Source of the DNA: Brevundimonas aurantiaca
GTDB taxonomy: Bacteria; Pseudomonadota; Alphaproteobacteria; Caulobacterales; Caulobacteraceae
Assembly (NCBI RefSeq): GCF_014199955.1
Contig: NZ_JACHOQ010000009.1
Location: forward strand, 21,842-85,841
Direction: 5' to 3'
Length of the DNA: 64,000 bases
Below are positions 55,372-62,977 of the stretch, piece after piece (within the stretch, counting starts at the first letter, position 1; the number at the start of each line of letters is the position of its first letter). The notes beneath the pieces are model-generated. The model did no database searches, had not been told where the DNA came from, and worked only from the letters and a program-made list of their open reading frames with translations. The position numbers and the translations under genes were made by a program.

Positions 55372-55965
55372 GTGACCAAGGCGCCCGATAAGGTCAATCT
55401 GGCGCATTCCACCCTGCTGCTGGTCGATGACCAGCCGACGTCGCTGGATCTGCTCAGCTCGATCGTCCAGGGGTTCGGAGTGCGCGAACAGCTGAAATGT
55501 CCGTCCGCCAAGGAGGCGGTAGAACTGCTGCGTCGTCGGGCGGTGGACCTGATCCTGGTCGATTGCGCCATGCCGGAGATGGACGGCTACGACTTCGTCA
55601 CCTGGCTGAGGCGCGAGGCGCCCGAGCCGGCCCGTTTCACGCCCGTGATCATGATCCTGGGCCACGCCGCCCAAGCGCGGGTCGCGCGCGGCCGCGACTG
55701 CGGCGCCAGCTTCATCGTCGCCAAACCCCTGACGCCGTCGGTCCTCCTGCGCCGCATCGTCTGGCTGGGCGCCCAGAACCGCCAGTTCATCGAGGCCGAA
55801 AACTATGTCGGGCCGGATCGGCGCGTCCACAACTACGGCCCGCCGCCCGGCGAGGATGGCCGCCGCAGCACCGACCTGTCGGGCGAGGTCGGCGAGGCGG
55901 TCGGCGAAAACATGAACCAGGACGATATCGACATGCTGTTGAAGCCGATGAAGGTGAACCTGTGA
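55372..55965 (+). CDS. CheY-like response regulator III with a C-terminal extension
   Basis: A 197-residue protein with a GTG start. The receiver domain (about 13-130) has LLLVDDQPTSLDLLS, phospho-acceptor in LILVDCAMPEMDGYD and K in VAKPLTP; an extension of about 65 residues ends in DDIDMLLKP. The extension is Gly/Asp-rich with DRRVHNYGPPPGEDGRR, a pattern seen in receiver proteins of alphaproteobacteria. It overlaps cheE by four bases. Confidence 0.88.
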   Translation: MTKAPDKVNLAHSTLLLVDDQPTSLDLLSSIVQGFGVREQLKCPSAKEAVELLRRRAVDLILVDCAMPEMDGYDFVTWLRREAPEPARFTPVIMILGHAAQARVARGRDCGASFIVAKPLTPSVLLRRIVWLGAQNRQFIEAENYVGPDRRVHNYGPPPGEDGRRSTDLSGEVGEAVGENMNQDDIDMLLKPMKVNL

Positions 55966-56459
55966 CCGCCGCCTCCAAAGCCGTTTCTCAGGATGTCTCA
56001 AAGCCCGCCGTGCGGATTCGCGACATCACCACCTCGCTTCAGCGGCAGATGGCGCGCCCCGGCGGCATAGATATCGAGGCCGCCGTCGCCGCCGCCGAAC
56101 AGGGACTGGAGGGGCGCCGGGAGGAAACCCTGCGGGTGATCCAGGACAAGGTCCAGGCCTTGGCGGCCTTCTGCGCCGGTCGGCCCGCCGCCCCGGAGGC
56201 CGAGCTCTACGCCATCGCCTCCGTCCTGGTGGATACGGCGGGCTTTCTCGACATGCCCGCCTTCTATGAGGCCGCCTACAGCCTGTGCGAGGTCGTCAGC
56301 CGGATGTCGGCGGCCGAGGCCTGGTCCTGGCCCTCGATCGACGTCCATGTCCACGCCCTGTCGCTGATCCTCGGCGAGGGGGGCGGCGCCTCGGACGCCA
56401 ATTCGACCCTGCTGGCCGGTCTGCGCGCCGTCGTGGACCGCACGCCCGCGCCCGGTTAA
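55962..56459 (+). CDS. cheE: CheE-position protein
   Basis: Started at the GTG at 55962 the protein has 165 residues: a helical N-terminus (IRDITTSLQRQMARPGG) and a region with FLDMPAFYEAAYSLCEVV and WSWPSIDVHVHALSLIL. No catalytic motif is visible. It is the last gene of the operon, as cheE is in Caulobacter. After it 215 bases without a gene lead to tRNA-Arg; they include a weak hairpin near 56500-56530 and a T-rich stretch. Confidence 0.65.
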   Translation: MTAASKAVSQDVSKPAVRIRDITTSLQRQMARPGGIDIEAAVAAAEQGLEGRREETLRVIQDKVQALAAFCAGRPAAPEAELYAIASVLVDTAGFLDMPAFYEAAYSLCEVVSRMSAAEAWSWPSIDVHVHALSLILGEGGGASDANSTLLAGLRAVVDRTPAPG

Positions 56460-56674
56460 GCGCGATCCGCAGCCGGCGGAACAGGGGCGAAACGAATCAG
56501 GACCGAATCGCGGACTCGCGCCGATTCAGCCTTTGTTCACCCCAAGATATTGTATCTTAAGACAGATTAACCACAATCGAGTTGAGGCGGCTCCGACGGC
56601 GCGGCCAAGAAAATGCAGTTCGCCGCACCCACCGTCTTCCCCCCTCCGCCCCGACCCGCTAGTTCACCCCTGCG

Positions 56675-56751
56675 GGCCCCGTAGCTCAGCTGCATAGAGC
56701 AAGGCTTTCCTAAAGCCGAGGTCGCAGGTTGGAGTCCTGCCGGGGTCGCCA
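56675..56751 (+). tRNA. tRNA-Arg (anticodon CCT) with a swapped 19-56 pair; integration site
   Basis: A full cloverleaf: acceptor GGCCCCG / CGGGGTC with one G-T pair, anticodon stem with loop TTCCTAA (CCT at 56709-56711), T stem GCAGG / CCTGC and encoded CCA. The D-loop is AGCTGCATA, so position 19 is C (56693), and the T-loop is TTGGAGT, so position 56 is G (56731). The usual G19-C56 pair is thus replaced by C19-G56. An integrase gene starts just after the tRNA, a typical tRNA integration site. Confidence 0.9.
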
Positions 56752-56794
56752 TGCTTCACGTTTTGTTGTTTCAGAACAAAGCGATAGGGGCAAA

Positions 56795-56814
56795 GTGTCT
56801 AACCGGTTAGACAC
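56795..56814. repeat. Perfect 20-bp palindrome over the integrase stop codon
   Basis: GTGTCTAACCGGTTAGACAC is fully self-complementary. It covers the TAA of the integrase gene and lies 44 bases after the tRNA end. A second, weaker repeat TTTGTT-N7-AACAAA is at 56762-56780. Possible roles are an arm site for the integrase, an operator or a terminator without a T run. Confidence 0.6.
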
Positions 56815-57895
56815 GACCTGTTCTGGTTTCGGCCTCTTCCAACCTGGCCATGGCGTCGTCGGCCAGGTGCGCCTGGCTGGCTTCGCGGGTGTAGCGGGCG
56901 ACTTCGCTTAGGCTGCGGTGCCCGAGGATTGCGGCGATCTGCTTCTCCGAGCACCCGGCTTCGGCTAGTCGGCGGCCGGCCGACTTGCGCAGTCCGTGCG
57001 GACTCTTGCCCTTGAGGCCGGCGGCGGCGCAGGCGTCGCGGAACCAGTTTCCGAAGCCCTCGACCGTGAATGCCGATCCTGCCTGCGTCGTCACAAAAGT
57101 TAGGTGTTTTTTGGCCGTCGGATGGGCGGCGTCGTAGGCGGCGATTTCGGCCGACAGGGCGGTGTGAAGGCGGATCTTCAATCGGGCCGACGTCTTCTGC
57201 TGGGCCACGCTGATCCGACCGTCCTTCACATGTTGCCGGCCCATGGTCACGACGTCAGAGCGTCGCTGGCCGGTGTAGAGGCACAGGGCGAAGGCCAGGC
57301 GCTCTCGCGTGCCGGACTTCCAGTGGGTCTCGAACTGCGCGATCTCCTGTTCGGACCAGCCCTTGATGCCCCGGTCGCGTTTGCGCGCCACCTCTGTTTC
57401 GGTCACTGGATTGTCCTGGCGCCAGCCCAGGCGCACCGCCAGGCGGAAGACGCGGCGGAGGCGTTTGCGGAGATTGACGGCCGCCTCCGGCGTCGCGGCC
57501 ATGGCGAGAAAGATGGCCTCCAGGTGGTGGGCCTGAATGCTGAGCGCGCCCTTGTCGCCGTGGGCGGTTCGAAAGCGGTCCAGCTGGCCGCGATAGGCGC
57601 GCCGGGTGCTGGGCGCCAGTTGGGTGAACTCGGCCGAGCGGTAGTATTCCAGGATCAGGGCGGTGACCGAGCGAGGCTGGATCCGGCTGGCGGCCTTTTC
57701 GGCCGCGATGACGGCGTTCGGACGCGGCGCGCGCGCGTCGGCCATCTGGTAGGCGGCCATGAATTCGGCTGTGCCGGGTTCGCCGGGCAGGGCGACGGTC
57801 GCCAGACCCTTGCGCCGATAGTAGTAGCGCATGCGCCCGTGACGATCCTTGTACGCCTTCACATAGGCGATCTCGATCTTGGCCATGGCCTTCAT
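56807..57895 (-). CDS. int: Tyrosine-type site-specific integrase
   Basis: A 362-residue recombinase started at 57895 where ATG overlaps the upstream stop (ATGA). The N-terminal arm (MKAMAKIEIAYVKAYKDRHGRMRYYYRRKG) and SAM-like core-binding domain (about 75-165) precede the catalytic domain with Arg in LYTGQRRSDVV, His-x2-Arg in SPHGLRKSAGRRLAE, His in LGHRS and the nucleophile Tyr in VARYTREA. It should integrate the element at the adjacent tRNA-Arg. It is the last gene of the leftward operon. Confidence 0.95.
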   Translation of the reverse strand: MKAMAKIEIAYVKAYKDRHGRMRYYYRRKGLATVALPGEPGTAEFMAAYQMADARAPRPNAVIAAEKAASRIQPRSVTALILEYYRSAEFTQLAPSTRRAYRGQLDRFRTAHGDKGALSIQAHHLEAIFLAMAATPEAAVNLRKRLRRVFRLAVRLGWRQDNPVTETEVARKRDRGIKGWSEQEIAQFETHWKSGTRERLAFALCLYTGQRRSDVVTMGRQHVKDGRISVAQQKTSARLKIRLHTALSAEIAAYDAAHPTAKKHLTFVTTQAGSAFTVEGFGNWFRDACAAAGLKGKSPHGLRKSAGRRLAEAGCSEKQIAAILGHRSLSEVARYTREASQAHLADDAMARLEEAETRTGRV

Positions 57896-58086
57896 CGGGG
57901 CAGAACGACGTCCCATTCGTTCGACCCGCCGATCCCTGCAACGGCGACCGGGACCGGGTCGCCAAGGATCAATCGAAAGCCGCCCTCCTTGGGGAAGTCA
58001 ACCGCAGCGACCTGACGCCCGCACTTCTCCATCGCCACGATCGCGCGGCGTATGTCGGCGACAGAGAAGGCGGCGCGGGCCGTCAT
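57892..58086 (-). CDS. Small phage protein, unknown
   Basis: A 64-residue protein started at 58086, MTARAAFSVADIRRAIVAMEKCGRQV, with no membrane segment. The helical start followed by short strands suggests a small folded domain. It ends within the integrase start codon (four-base overlap) and is separated from the next gene by four bases. I do not recognise it. Confidence 0.7.
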   Translation of the reverse strand: MTARAAFSVADIRRAIVAMEKCGRQVAAVDFPKEGGFRLILGDPVPVAVAGIGGSNEWDVVLPR

Positions 58087-58090
58087 GGGG

Positions 58091-58708
58091 TCAGGCGCGC
58101 TCCAGGACACGAAACGAGACCGCCCAGACCCAAGGGTTGGCGTCCCAGCTGCCGGCGCCGTTGATGTGCTCCCAGAGGCTGTAGTAGGCGCCGCGAGCGT
58201 CACATCCGGCGAACTCGGGCTTGCCGTCGAACCAGACGCCATTCGCGCAGGGGGAGGCGCCCTCGGCCATAGCGTCGGCCTCGCTGATGTCCTGGAGCCG
58301 TTCGACCCGGACTTCCGTGATCTCCAGCGTCAGGCGGGAGGCCCAGCGGGGCATGTGGATGGACGGGCGCCAGCGGCCGGGCCTTGATCGCTCCCAGGCC
58401 GCGGCGTAGACGGCCGCGTCGTGATCGTCTCCCGGCTTGAGCGTCTGCTGGACGCCTTCGCTCATGGCGTAGGCCGTGCGGGGCACGATCGCGTGCATCT
58501 CTCGTACCCACAGCCGATCTCCGGGGGCGCTGTAGGGGCAAAGACCGTTTGCAGGATCGGCGACGAAGCCGGGGCCGAACCCCGCATCGGCCAACCATTC
58601 TAGGGCGCGGCTCTTCACGACCCGCCGAGTCTGGGCCTTGGTGCCGTCCAGCAGGGCGCGGACCATGGGGCCGCTGAAGAGGATGGGGCGTTCCTTGGGC
58701 GCAGTCAT
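58091..58708 (-). CDS. Phage ASCH-like protein
   Basis: A 205-residue protein started at 58708 (MTAPKERPILFSGPMVRALLDGTKAQTRRVV). The start and the later GDRLWVREMHAIV, RPSIHMPRWASRLTLEITEVRVERLQDISEADAMAEG match a frequent phage protein related to ASCH or PUA-like RNA-binding domains. The upstream in-frame region overlaps the next gene and is not used. Function is unproven. It overlaps the next gene upstream by four bases. Confidence 0.75.
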   Translation of the reverse strand: MTAPKERPILFSGPMVRALLDGTKAQTRRVVKSRALEWLADAGFGPGFVADPANGLCPYSAPGDRLWVREMHAIVPRTAYAMSEGVQQTLKPGDDHDAAVYAAAWERSRPGRWRPSIHMPRWASRLTLEITEVRVERLQDISEADAMAEGASPCANGVWFDGKPEFAGCDARGAYYSLWEHINGAGSWDANPWVWAVSFRVLERA

Positions 58709-58965
58709 TGGGACGCCCCCGGCAAGCCCTTCAGCAGGACCTCGAGAATATCGGGGTCGGTGACGTCCGGCGTCGCCAGGCGCAGGGTGGTGCGTGCAAA
58801 GACGGTCGCAGCGGCGGCGGCGGCGGAGACCACGACCTCGCGTTGGTAAGGGGTTTCGCAAAGCATGAAGGTGCGCCGGATCGTGGCGCCGACGTCGTCG
58901 GCGACCTTGCGTCCGAGGTCGCTGGCGAGGGCGAAGTCCGCAGCGTTGGCAGGTTCCGTGCTCAT
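58705..58965 (-). CDS. Small phage helical protein, unknown
   Basis: An 86-residue protein, MSTEPANAADFALASDLGRKVADDVGATIRRTFML, with an Ala-rich helical middle and a C-terminal DPDILEVLLKGLPG. No motif is recognised. It overlaps both neighbours by four bases, so it belongs to the same coupled set. Confidence 0.7.
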   Translation of the reverse strand: MSTEPANAADFALASDLGRKVADDVGATIRRTFMLCETPYQREVVVSAAAAAATVFARTTLRLATPDVTDPDILEVLLKGLPGASQ

Positions 58966-59399
58966 GCCCGCACCTCCCCGTCTTTTGGAGCGGCGGACGA
59001 TTTCAGGGCGGAGAGGACCTGCTCCGCGAGCGAAGAGACGTCGATGGTCAAGAACGCCTTTGGCGTCGGGATCGCCAGGGTCGCGTTGCCGTCTTCCTCA
59101 ACGAACGCATCGGGGTTCTGACGCAGCAGGTCGCCGTGGATCGCGTCCATGATAGCGGTGTGCAGGTCGCCAGGTCGCGCCCTGTCGGTATGGGCGACTG
59201 GGGTCGGGCGGATTTCACCGCCAACCGTGCTCTCGTTGAACGACCGCTGGAACTTCTCCACGGAGATGCCGAACATGTGGGGCTTGCCGCTGTCGTCAGC
59301 CCACGGGAAGCTGACCGCCTCGGCAATCGCGTTGAGGGTGCGCTGGTACGGGAAGTCGAACGCCACAGGGGCGGTGGTGGGGGAGGTCTGGGTCATCAC
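58962..59399 (-). CDS. Phage protein, unknown
   Basis: A 145-residue protein without membrane segments. It contains FPYQRTLNAIAEAVSFPWADDSGKPHMFGI and, near the end, IPTPKAFLTIDVSSLAEQVLSALKSS. The mixed helix and strand pattern suggests a folded domain, but I recognise no family. It overlaps both neighbours by four bases. Confidence 0.7.
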   Translation of the reverse strand: MMTQTSPTTAPVAFDFPYQRTLNAIAEAVSFPWADDSGKPHMFGISVEKFQRSFNESTVGGEIRPTPVAHTDRARPGDLHTAIMDAIHGDLLRQNPDAFVEEDGNATLAIPTPKAFLTIDVSSLAEQVLSALKSSAAPKDGEVRA

Positions 59400-59812
59400 G
59401 CGGCGTCCTCCATGTCGGCGGGCAAGACCAGGCGGTTACGGCGTAGGGCGGCCTGGAGCGTCTCGCGGCCCCGGCCGTCGAGGTAGGCGTGGCCGATCAG
59501 GCGGTCGCGGTCGTTGGCGGCGTCCAGAGTGAAGACGCTGACGGCGCGGCGGGGCTGGGGATCGCCCTGGATCTCCAGATCCTCAGTCTCGACCAGCTCC
59601 AGGGCCTGAAGGCCGCGTTCGCGCTGGATGTGGCGGGCCAGGGCCTCCAGGTCGGGAAAGACCTTCGGCTTGGCGGCGGGGTCGGCGGACAGAATGGCAT
59701 AGCGGGCGTCGGCGGGCATGACGGGTCTCCGGCGATAAAGGTCGGCTGGGATGGCGGCGGGGTGGTGATGGGCCGCCAGCAGGGCGGCGGCCTCGGTCCA
59801 AGGCGGACGCAT
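59396..59812 (-). CDS. Phage protein, unknown
   Basis: A 138-residue protein with an N-terminal helical part (MRPPWTEAAALLAAHHHPAAIP) and a strand-rich part with VFPDLEALARHIQRERGLQALELVE and IGHAYLDGRGRETL. An internal ATG at 59719 is an alternative start. Its start shares a base with the stop of the ParB-like gene. Function is unknown. Confidence 0.65.
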   Translation of the reverse strand: MRPPWTEAAALLAAHHHPAAIPADLYRRRPVMPADARYAILSADPAAKPKVFPDLEALARHIQRERGLQALELVETEDLEIQGDPQPRRAVSVFTLDAANDRDRLIGHAYLDGRGRETLQAALRRNRLVLPADMEDAA

Positions 59813-61770
59813 CAGGCGGCCTCTTCCTGCTCCGAGTCGGCGTCGGCCGTGCCGTCGTCGCCGGTCGGCGTGTCGCCAGCGGCGGCGAGGTGTTCGTGGG
59901 TCAGGATGACGGCGCCCTCGTGGGTCCAGTCGAAGCCGTCCTCGCCGAACGCGACGCCATTGTCGTCGAGGAAGCTGGCCAGGATCTGGGCGGCCAGTTC
60001 GTTCGCCTGTTCCTCTGTCAGGTCGGGGCGGCGGTCGGCGGCGACAGCGGCGATCGCCTCGACGAACTCATCTTCACTGGTTGCGTCAGGCTGGGCGGGC
60101 GTGGGGGTCAGGACGCCGCCGGCGGCGTTGGCGGCGACCACGATCATCTGATTGATCGCCAGTTCCTGTTCACTGGGCGCGGCGTAATGGCCGAAGCGGT
60201 CTTTCACCGTCTTGCCGTTGGCGGCGGCGATGACGCCGGAGGGCAGGGCCTGCCAAGGCAGAGGGCGGTCCAGATCGCTGGCGATGCTGACGACCTCATC
60301 CGGCTGGCCCGCTTCCGGGCGTTCCTGGGCCGCAGCCAGAAGGCGGAGGTGGCGCTGGCGGGCCTGGGCCCAGACCGCATCGCGCGCCGCGACTGCGGCG
60401 GCGCGGTCGCGGTTCTCCTGCTCCCGCTTTTCGGCCTCCAGACGGGCTTCCTTCACCAGGGCCGCGCCCTCCGGCGTCAGTTCGCCGGGTTCGGCCAGCC
60501 AAGGCGTTGCGAGAATCGGCGTTTCGTCGTCCCAAACCGGAGCGTCATCGCCGAAGACCTTGGCCTGGGCTTCACGCAGCATGGCGGTCCGCGCGGCGCT
60601 GCTCGCGTGCAGTCCGGCGGGCAGGGCGGGCGCGCACCAGTCCAGCCTGTGAGGCGCGCTGTAGGCGTGCTTGACGGTAAAGCGGCCCAGGTGGGCGCCG
60701 TAGCGTTGGATGTCCGAAAACAGCAGGATCCCCAGCTCTTGCAGGCGCTGGGCCTCCGGTGTGTCGCGGGCGTTCGGCGCCACTACCACTTCGTTCCAGA
60801 GATTGCCGTGGCGGGTCATTTCATAGGCGGCGAAAACAGTTTCGACGGCGGCCAGCCACTCGGCCGGCGTCAGATCGATGGGCTTGGGCGCATTATCCTT
60901 GGCCGACAGCTTCTGGCGGGCCTCCCGCACCGACAGGTGTTTGGGATCGTCGCGGGGCAAGGTCATCCGGACCTGATCCGCTTCGTCCAACGTCAGAAAG
61001 CGACGATGCTGCTGGATGTGTTCGGGGGTGTAGCCCAGGCGTTCGGCGATCAACTTGTTCTCGAAGCCCAGCGCCGCCAGCTGTTCGAAGCCCTTGGCCT
61101 TCTCGATCGGGTTCAGCTTTCGCCGCAGCAGGTTTTCCGCGATGGCGGCAAAGCGGGTCTCCTTGGCGTCCCGGTCCAGCAAGCGGGTCAGGATCGGCGC
61201 ATCGGCTTCCCAGTCGCCGTCGTTGATCGCCTCGCCGATGGCGCGCCAGCGGCGTTCGCCGGCGACGAGGCGATAGCGTGGCAGGGTCAGTTCGCCGGTC
61301 GGTGTGACGACGGTGATCGTCGCGTCCTGAAGGTCATCCTCGGCCATGGGGCGCACGACCAGGTTCTGAAGCAGGCCGTTCTTGACGATGTCGGCGCGAA
61401 GAGCGTCCAGCTCCTCCCTGGCCTCTTCGCTGGTCCAGTCCTGACGGGCGTTGTCCGGATCGGGCAGGATCTGGTCGTGGCGCAGGGCCAGCAGCCCGTC
61501 GGGCAGAGTCTCAGCGCCCTCTGCGGTTTCGGCGCGGTTGATGGCCTCCAGCTGCAACAAGCCGTCCGAGGTCAAACCGTCCGCCATCGGATCCGGCAAA
61601 AGCAGGCCGGCGGCGGCCATGCCCTTCATCGTCTTGCCGAGGTTGGAGTCATCACGGCCGATGGCGGCCGCCAGCATCTTGATCGTGGGCGTGGCGCGCC
61701 GGGCCTGGGGCGTGGCCAGGGCGCGCAGGACGTCGGCGTTCTGGACGGCGAGGATGTTCAGTTCGGTCAT
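59812..61770 (-). CDS. ParB/Spo0J-domain phage protein
   Basis: A 652-residue protein. A winged-helix-like N-terminus (about 15-75) precedes a ParB N-terminal domain with ILPDPDNARQ near 98, a GERRWRAIGEAI motif near 177, ENLLRRKLNPIEKAKGFEQLAALG and the HTH NKLIAERLGYTPEHIQQHRRFL. The C-terminal 350 residues are long, acidic and partly Glu/Arg-rich with no recognised enzyme. ParB proteins bind DNA and hydrolyse CTP. In phages they may serve partition, replication or transcription. It probably heads, or nearly heads, the coupled operon. Confidence 0.85.
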   Translation of the reverse strand: MTELNILAVQNADVLRALATPQARRATPTIKMLAAAIGRDDSNLGKTMKGMAAAGLLLPDPMADGLTSDGLLQLEAINRAETAEGAETLPDGLLALRHDQILPDPDNARQDWTSEEAREELDALRADIVKNGLLQNLVVRPMAEDDLQDATITVVTPTGELTLPRYRLVAGERRWRAIGEAINDGDWEADAPILTRLLDRDAKETRFAAIAENLLRRKLNPIEKAKGFEQLAALGFENKLIAERLGYTPEHIQQHRRFLTLDEADQVRMTLPRDDPKHLSVREARQKLSAKDNAPKPIDLTPAEWLAAVETVFAAYEMTRHGNLWNEVVVAPNARDTPEAQRLQELGILLFSDIQRYGAHLGRFTVKHAYSAPHRLDWCAPALPAGLHASSAARTAMLREAQAKVFGDDAPVWDDETPILATPWLAEPGELTPEGAALVKEARLEAEKREQENRDRAAAVAARDAVWAQARQRHLRLLAAAQERPEAGQPDEVVSIASDLDRPLPWQALPSGVIAAANGKTVKDRFGHYAAPSEQELAINQMIVVAANAAGGVLTPTPAQPDATSEDEFVEAIAAVAADRRPDLTEEQANELAAQILASFLDDNGVAFGEDGFDWTHEGAVILTHEHLAAAGDTPTGDDGTADADSEQEEAA

Positions 61771-61783
61771 GAGCGGGCTCCGG

Positions 61784-62263
61784 TCAGGCGAAGGCGCGCA
61801 AGGCCAGGAGGGCCGTGGCGAGCAGGAGGACGGCGATCAAGGTTCGACCGCCCGACCCGCCGGGGCGCCCCCGCAGGGGGCCGTCGTTCGGACGGCGGCG
61901 CTCGGCCTGGTCCGCGGCCTGGTCGAAACGCAGGGCCAGACCCAGGGCCCCGGCGAAGGCGTTGTCGGCGCGCAGGCCGGCGGCGACGTCGCGGGCCTGA
62001 TCCGGCGTCAGCAGGCGGTCATAGCCGGGCGTGACGACCGCGACCCGCCCCTGTCGCGACAGGCTGCGATGGGGACAGACGCAGGGTTCGGCCCAACAGG
62101 TCGATTCCAGCGCCAACAGACAGTCGGCGACCGGATCGACGCCGGCGGATGCGGGGCGTTCGACCAGGGCGTCAACCCGGCGGGCGAGCCGGGCGGCGGC
62201 GGGCGGAGACAGGCGACGAACCAGGTTCGTCGGCGAAGAGGGGAAGGGCTGGACGTTGGACAT
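61784..62263 (-). CDS. Phage protein with a C-terminal membrane anchor
   Basis: A 159-residue protein from ATG 62263 (MSNVQPFPSSPTN). It has a helical domain with three cysteines in CWAEPCVCPHRS, a charged linker and one hydrophobic segment at the end (about 137-157, LIAVLLLATALLALRA). The shape is that of a tail-anchored protein. It precedes the ParB-like gene by 13 bases and is the first gene after the left operator cluster. Confidence 0.7.
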   Translation of the reverse strand: MSNVQPFPSSPTNLVRRLSPPAAARLARRVDALVERPASAGVDPVADCLLALESTCWAEPCVCPHRSLSRQGRVAVVTPGYDRLLTPDQARDVAAGLRADNAFAGALGLALRFDQAADQAERRRPNDGPLRGRPGGSGGRTLIAVLLLATALLALRAFA

Positions 62264-62381
62264 GGCGCGGACGCTCCCGTGGATGGGCGTCCGCACCGGC
62301 CCTCGACGCTTTCAACCCGAAGGCAGCGCCGAGATCAGCGGGGGAACCGGGTCGCGTTGGCCGGTGCGGACAAGGCAGACG

Positions 62382-62423
62382 CTCGCATTAATGCAAGTTC
62401 ACAGTCAAGAGCATTTATGCAAG
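62382..62423. promoter_or_regulatory. Left operator pair (OL-like)
   Basis: Two copies of the 16-bp operator with consensus CTTGCATTAATGCAAG: 62382-62397 (one mismatch) and 62408-62423 (right half good, left half weak), 26 bases apart. They lie between the leftward operon and the exported-protein gene. Confidence 0.7.
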
Positions 62424-62476
62424 TCGCAGTGAGGCGTGCGAGCCACTACCCTCAGAGCACCTATGGGAGAGGTATT

Positions 62477-62977
62477 ATGATCGCGATTGTTGCTGCGCTT
62501 TTGATGACCGCTTCGGCAGCTCCGAGCCCTGACGAGCGTGAGGAAAAAGTCGGCGATTGGACCATGATCTCAATTACGGATCCGATCACAGATGAGGGTC
62601 GGATGGTGGCAGTGATCCGTGGCGAAGGCGGTACGCTCGGTATTAAGTGCGATGCTCCAGGTCGAGACAGCGTTTATATTCATTGGATCTCCGACGACTA
62701 TTTCGGCGGCGACTTCCAGCGCCGAAAAATGACCGTTCGGTTCGACCAAGACGCGCCGTTCGATGATCGCTGGGCCTACGAGACCGATAACGCTATTCAA
62801 ACATGGGACCGCGAGGCGATGAGCTTTGCACGTCGCATAGTAACCGCGCAGCGGGTGGTTCTGCGCGGTCTGGATTTCCGTGGGGCATCGCAAACTGGGA
62901 TCTGGACACTTCGTCCGGAAGACACCCGCATCGCTGTCGAGCGCGTATTTGAGACTTGCCGCGCTGGAGCGCTTTAG
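62477..62977 (+). CDS. Exported protein in the phage immunity region, candidate moron
   Basis: A 166-residue protein from ATG 62477, with GGGAGAGG before it. A short signal peptide (MIAIVAALLMTASAA) precedes a folded domain with VGDWTMISITDPITDEGRM, TLGIKCDAPGRDSVYIHW and a C-terminal cysteine. The pattern is loosely like proteins annotated as VasI or type VI-associated, not enough for a call. It runs into the repressor gene tail to tail with a four-base overlap and has lower GC than the rest of the island. Its promoter is next to the left operators. Confidence 0.75.
   Translation: MIAIVAALLMTASAAPSPDEREEKVGDWTMISITDPITDEGRMVAVIRGEGGTLGIKCDAPGRDSVYIHWISDDYFGGDFQRRKMTVRFDQDAPFDDRWAYETDNAIQTWDREAMSFARRIVTAQRVVLRGLDFRGASQTGIWTLRPEDTRIAVERVFETCRAGAL

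Noticed and set aside
56557..56570. TTAAGACAGATTAA resembling a CtrA box before tRNA-Arg
   Set aside because: The spacing between TTAA units is six, not the seven expected, and it lies after cheE rather than before an obvious cell-cycle gene.
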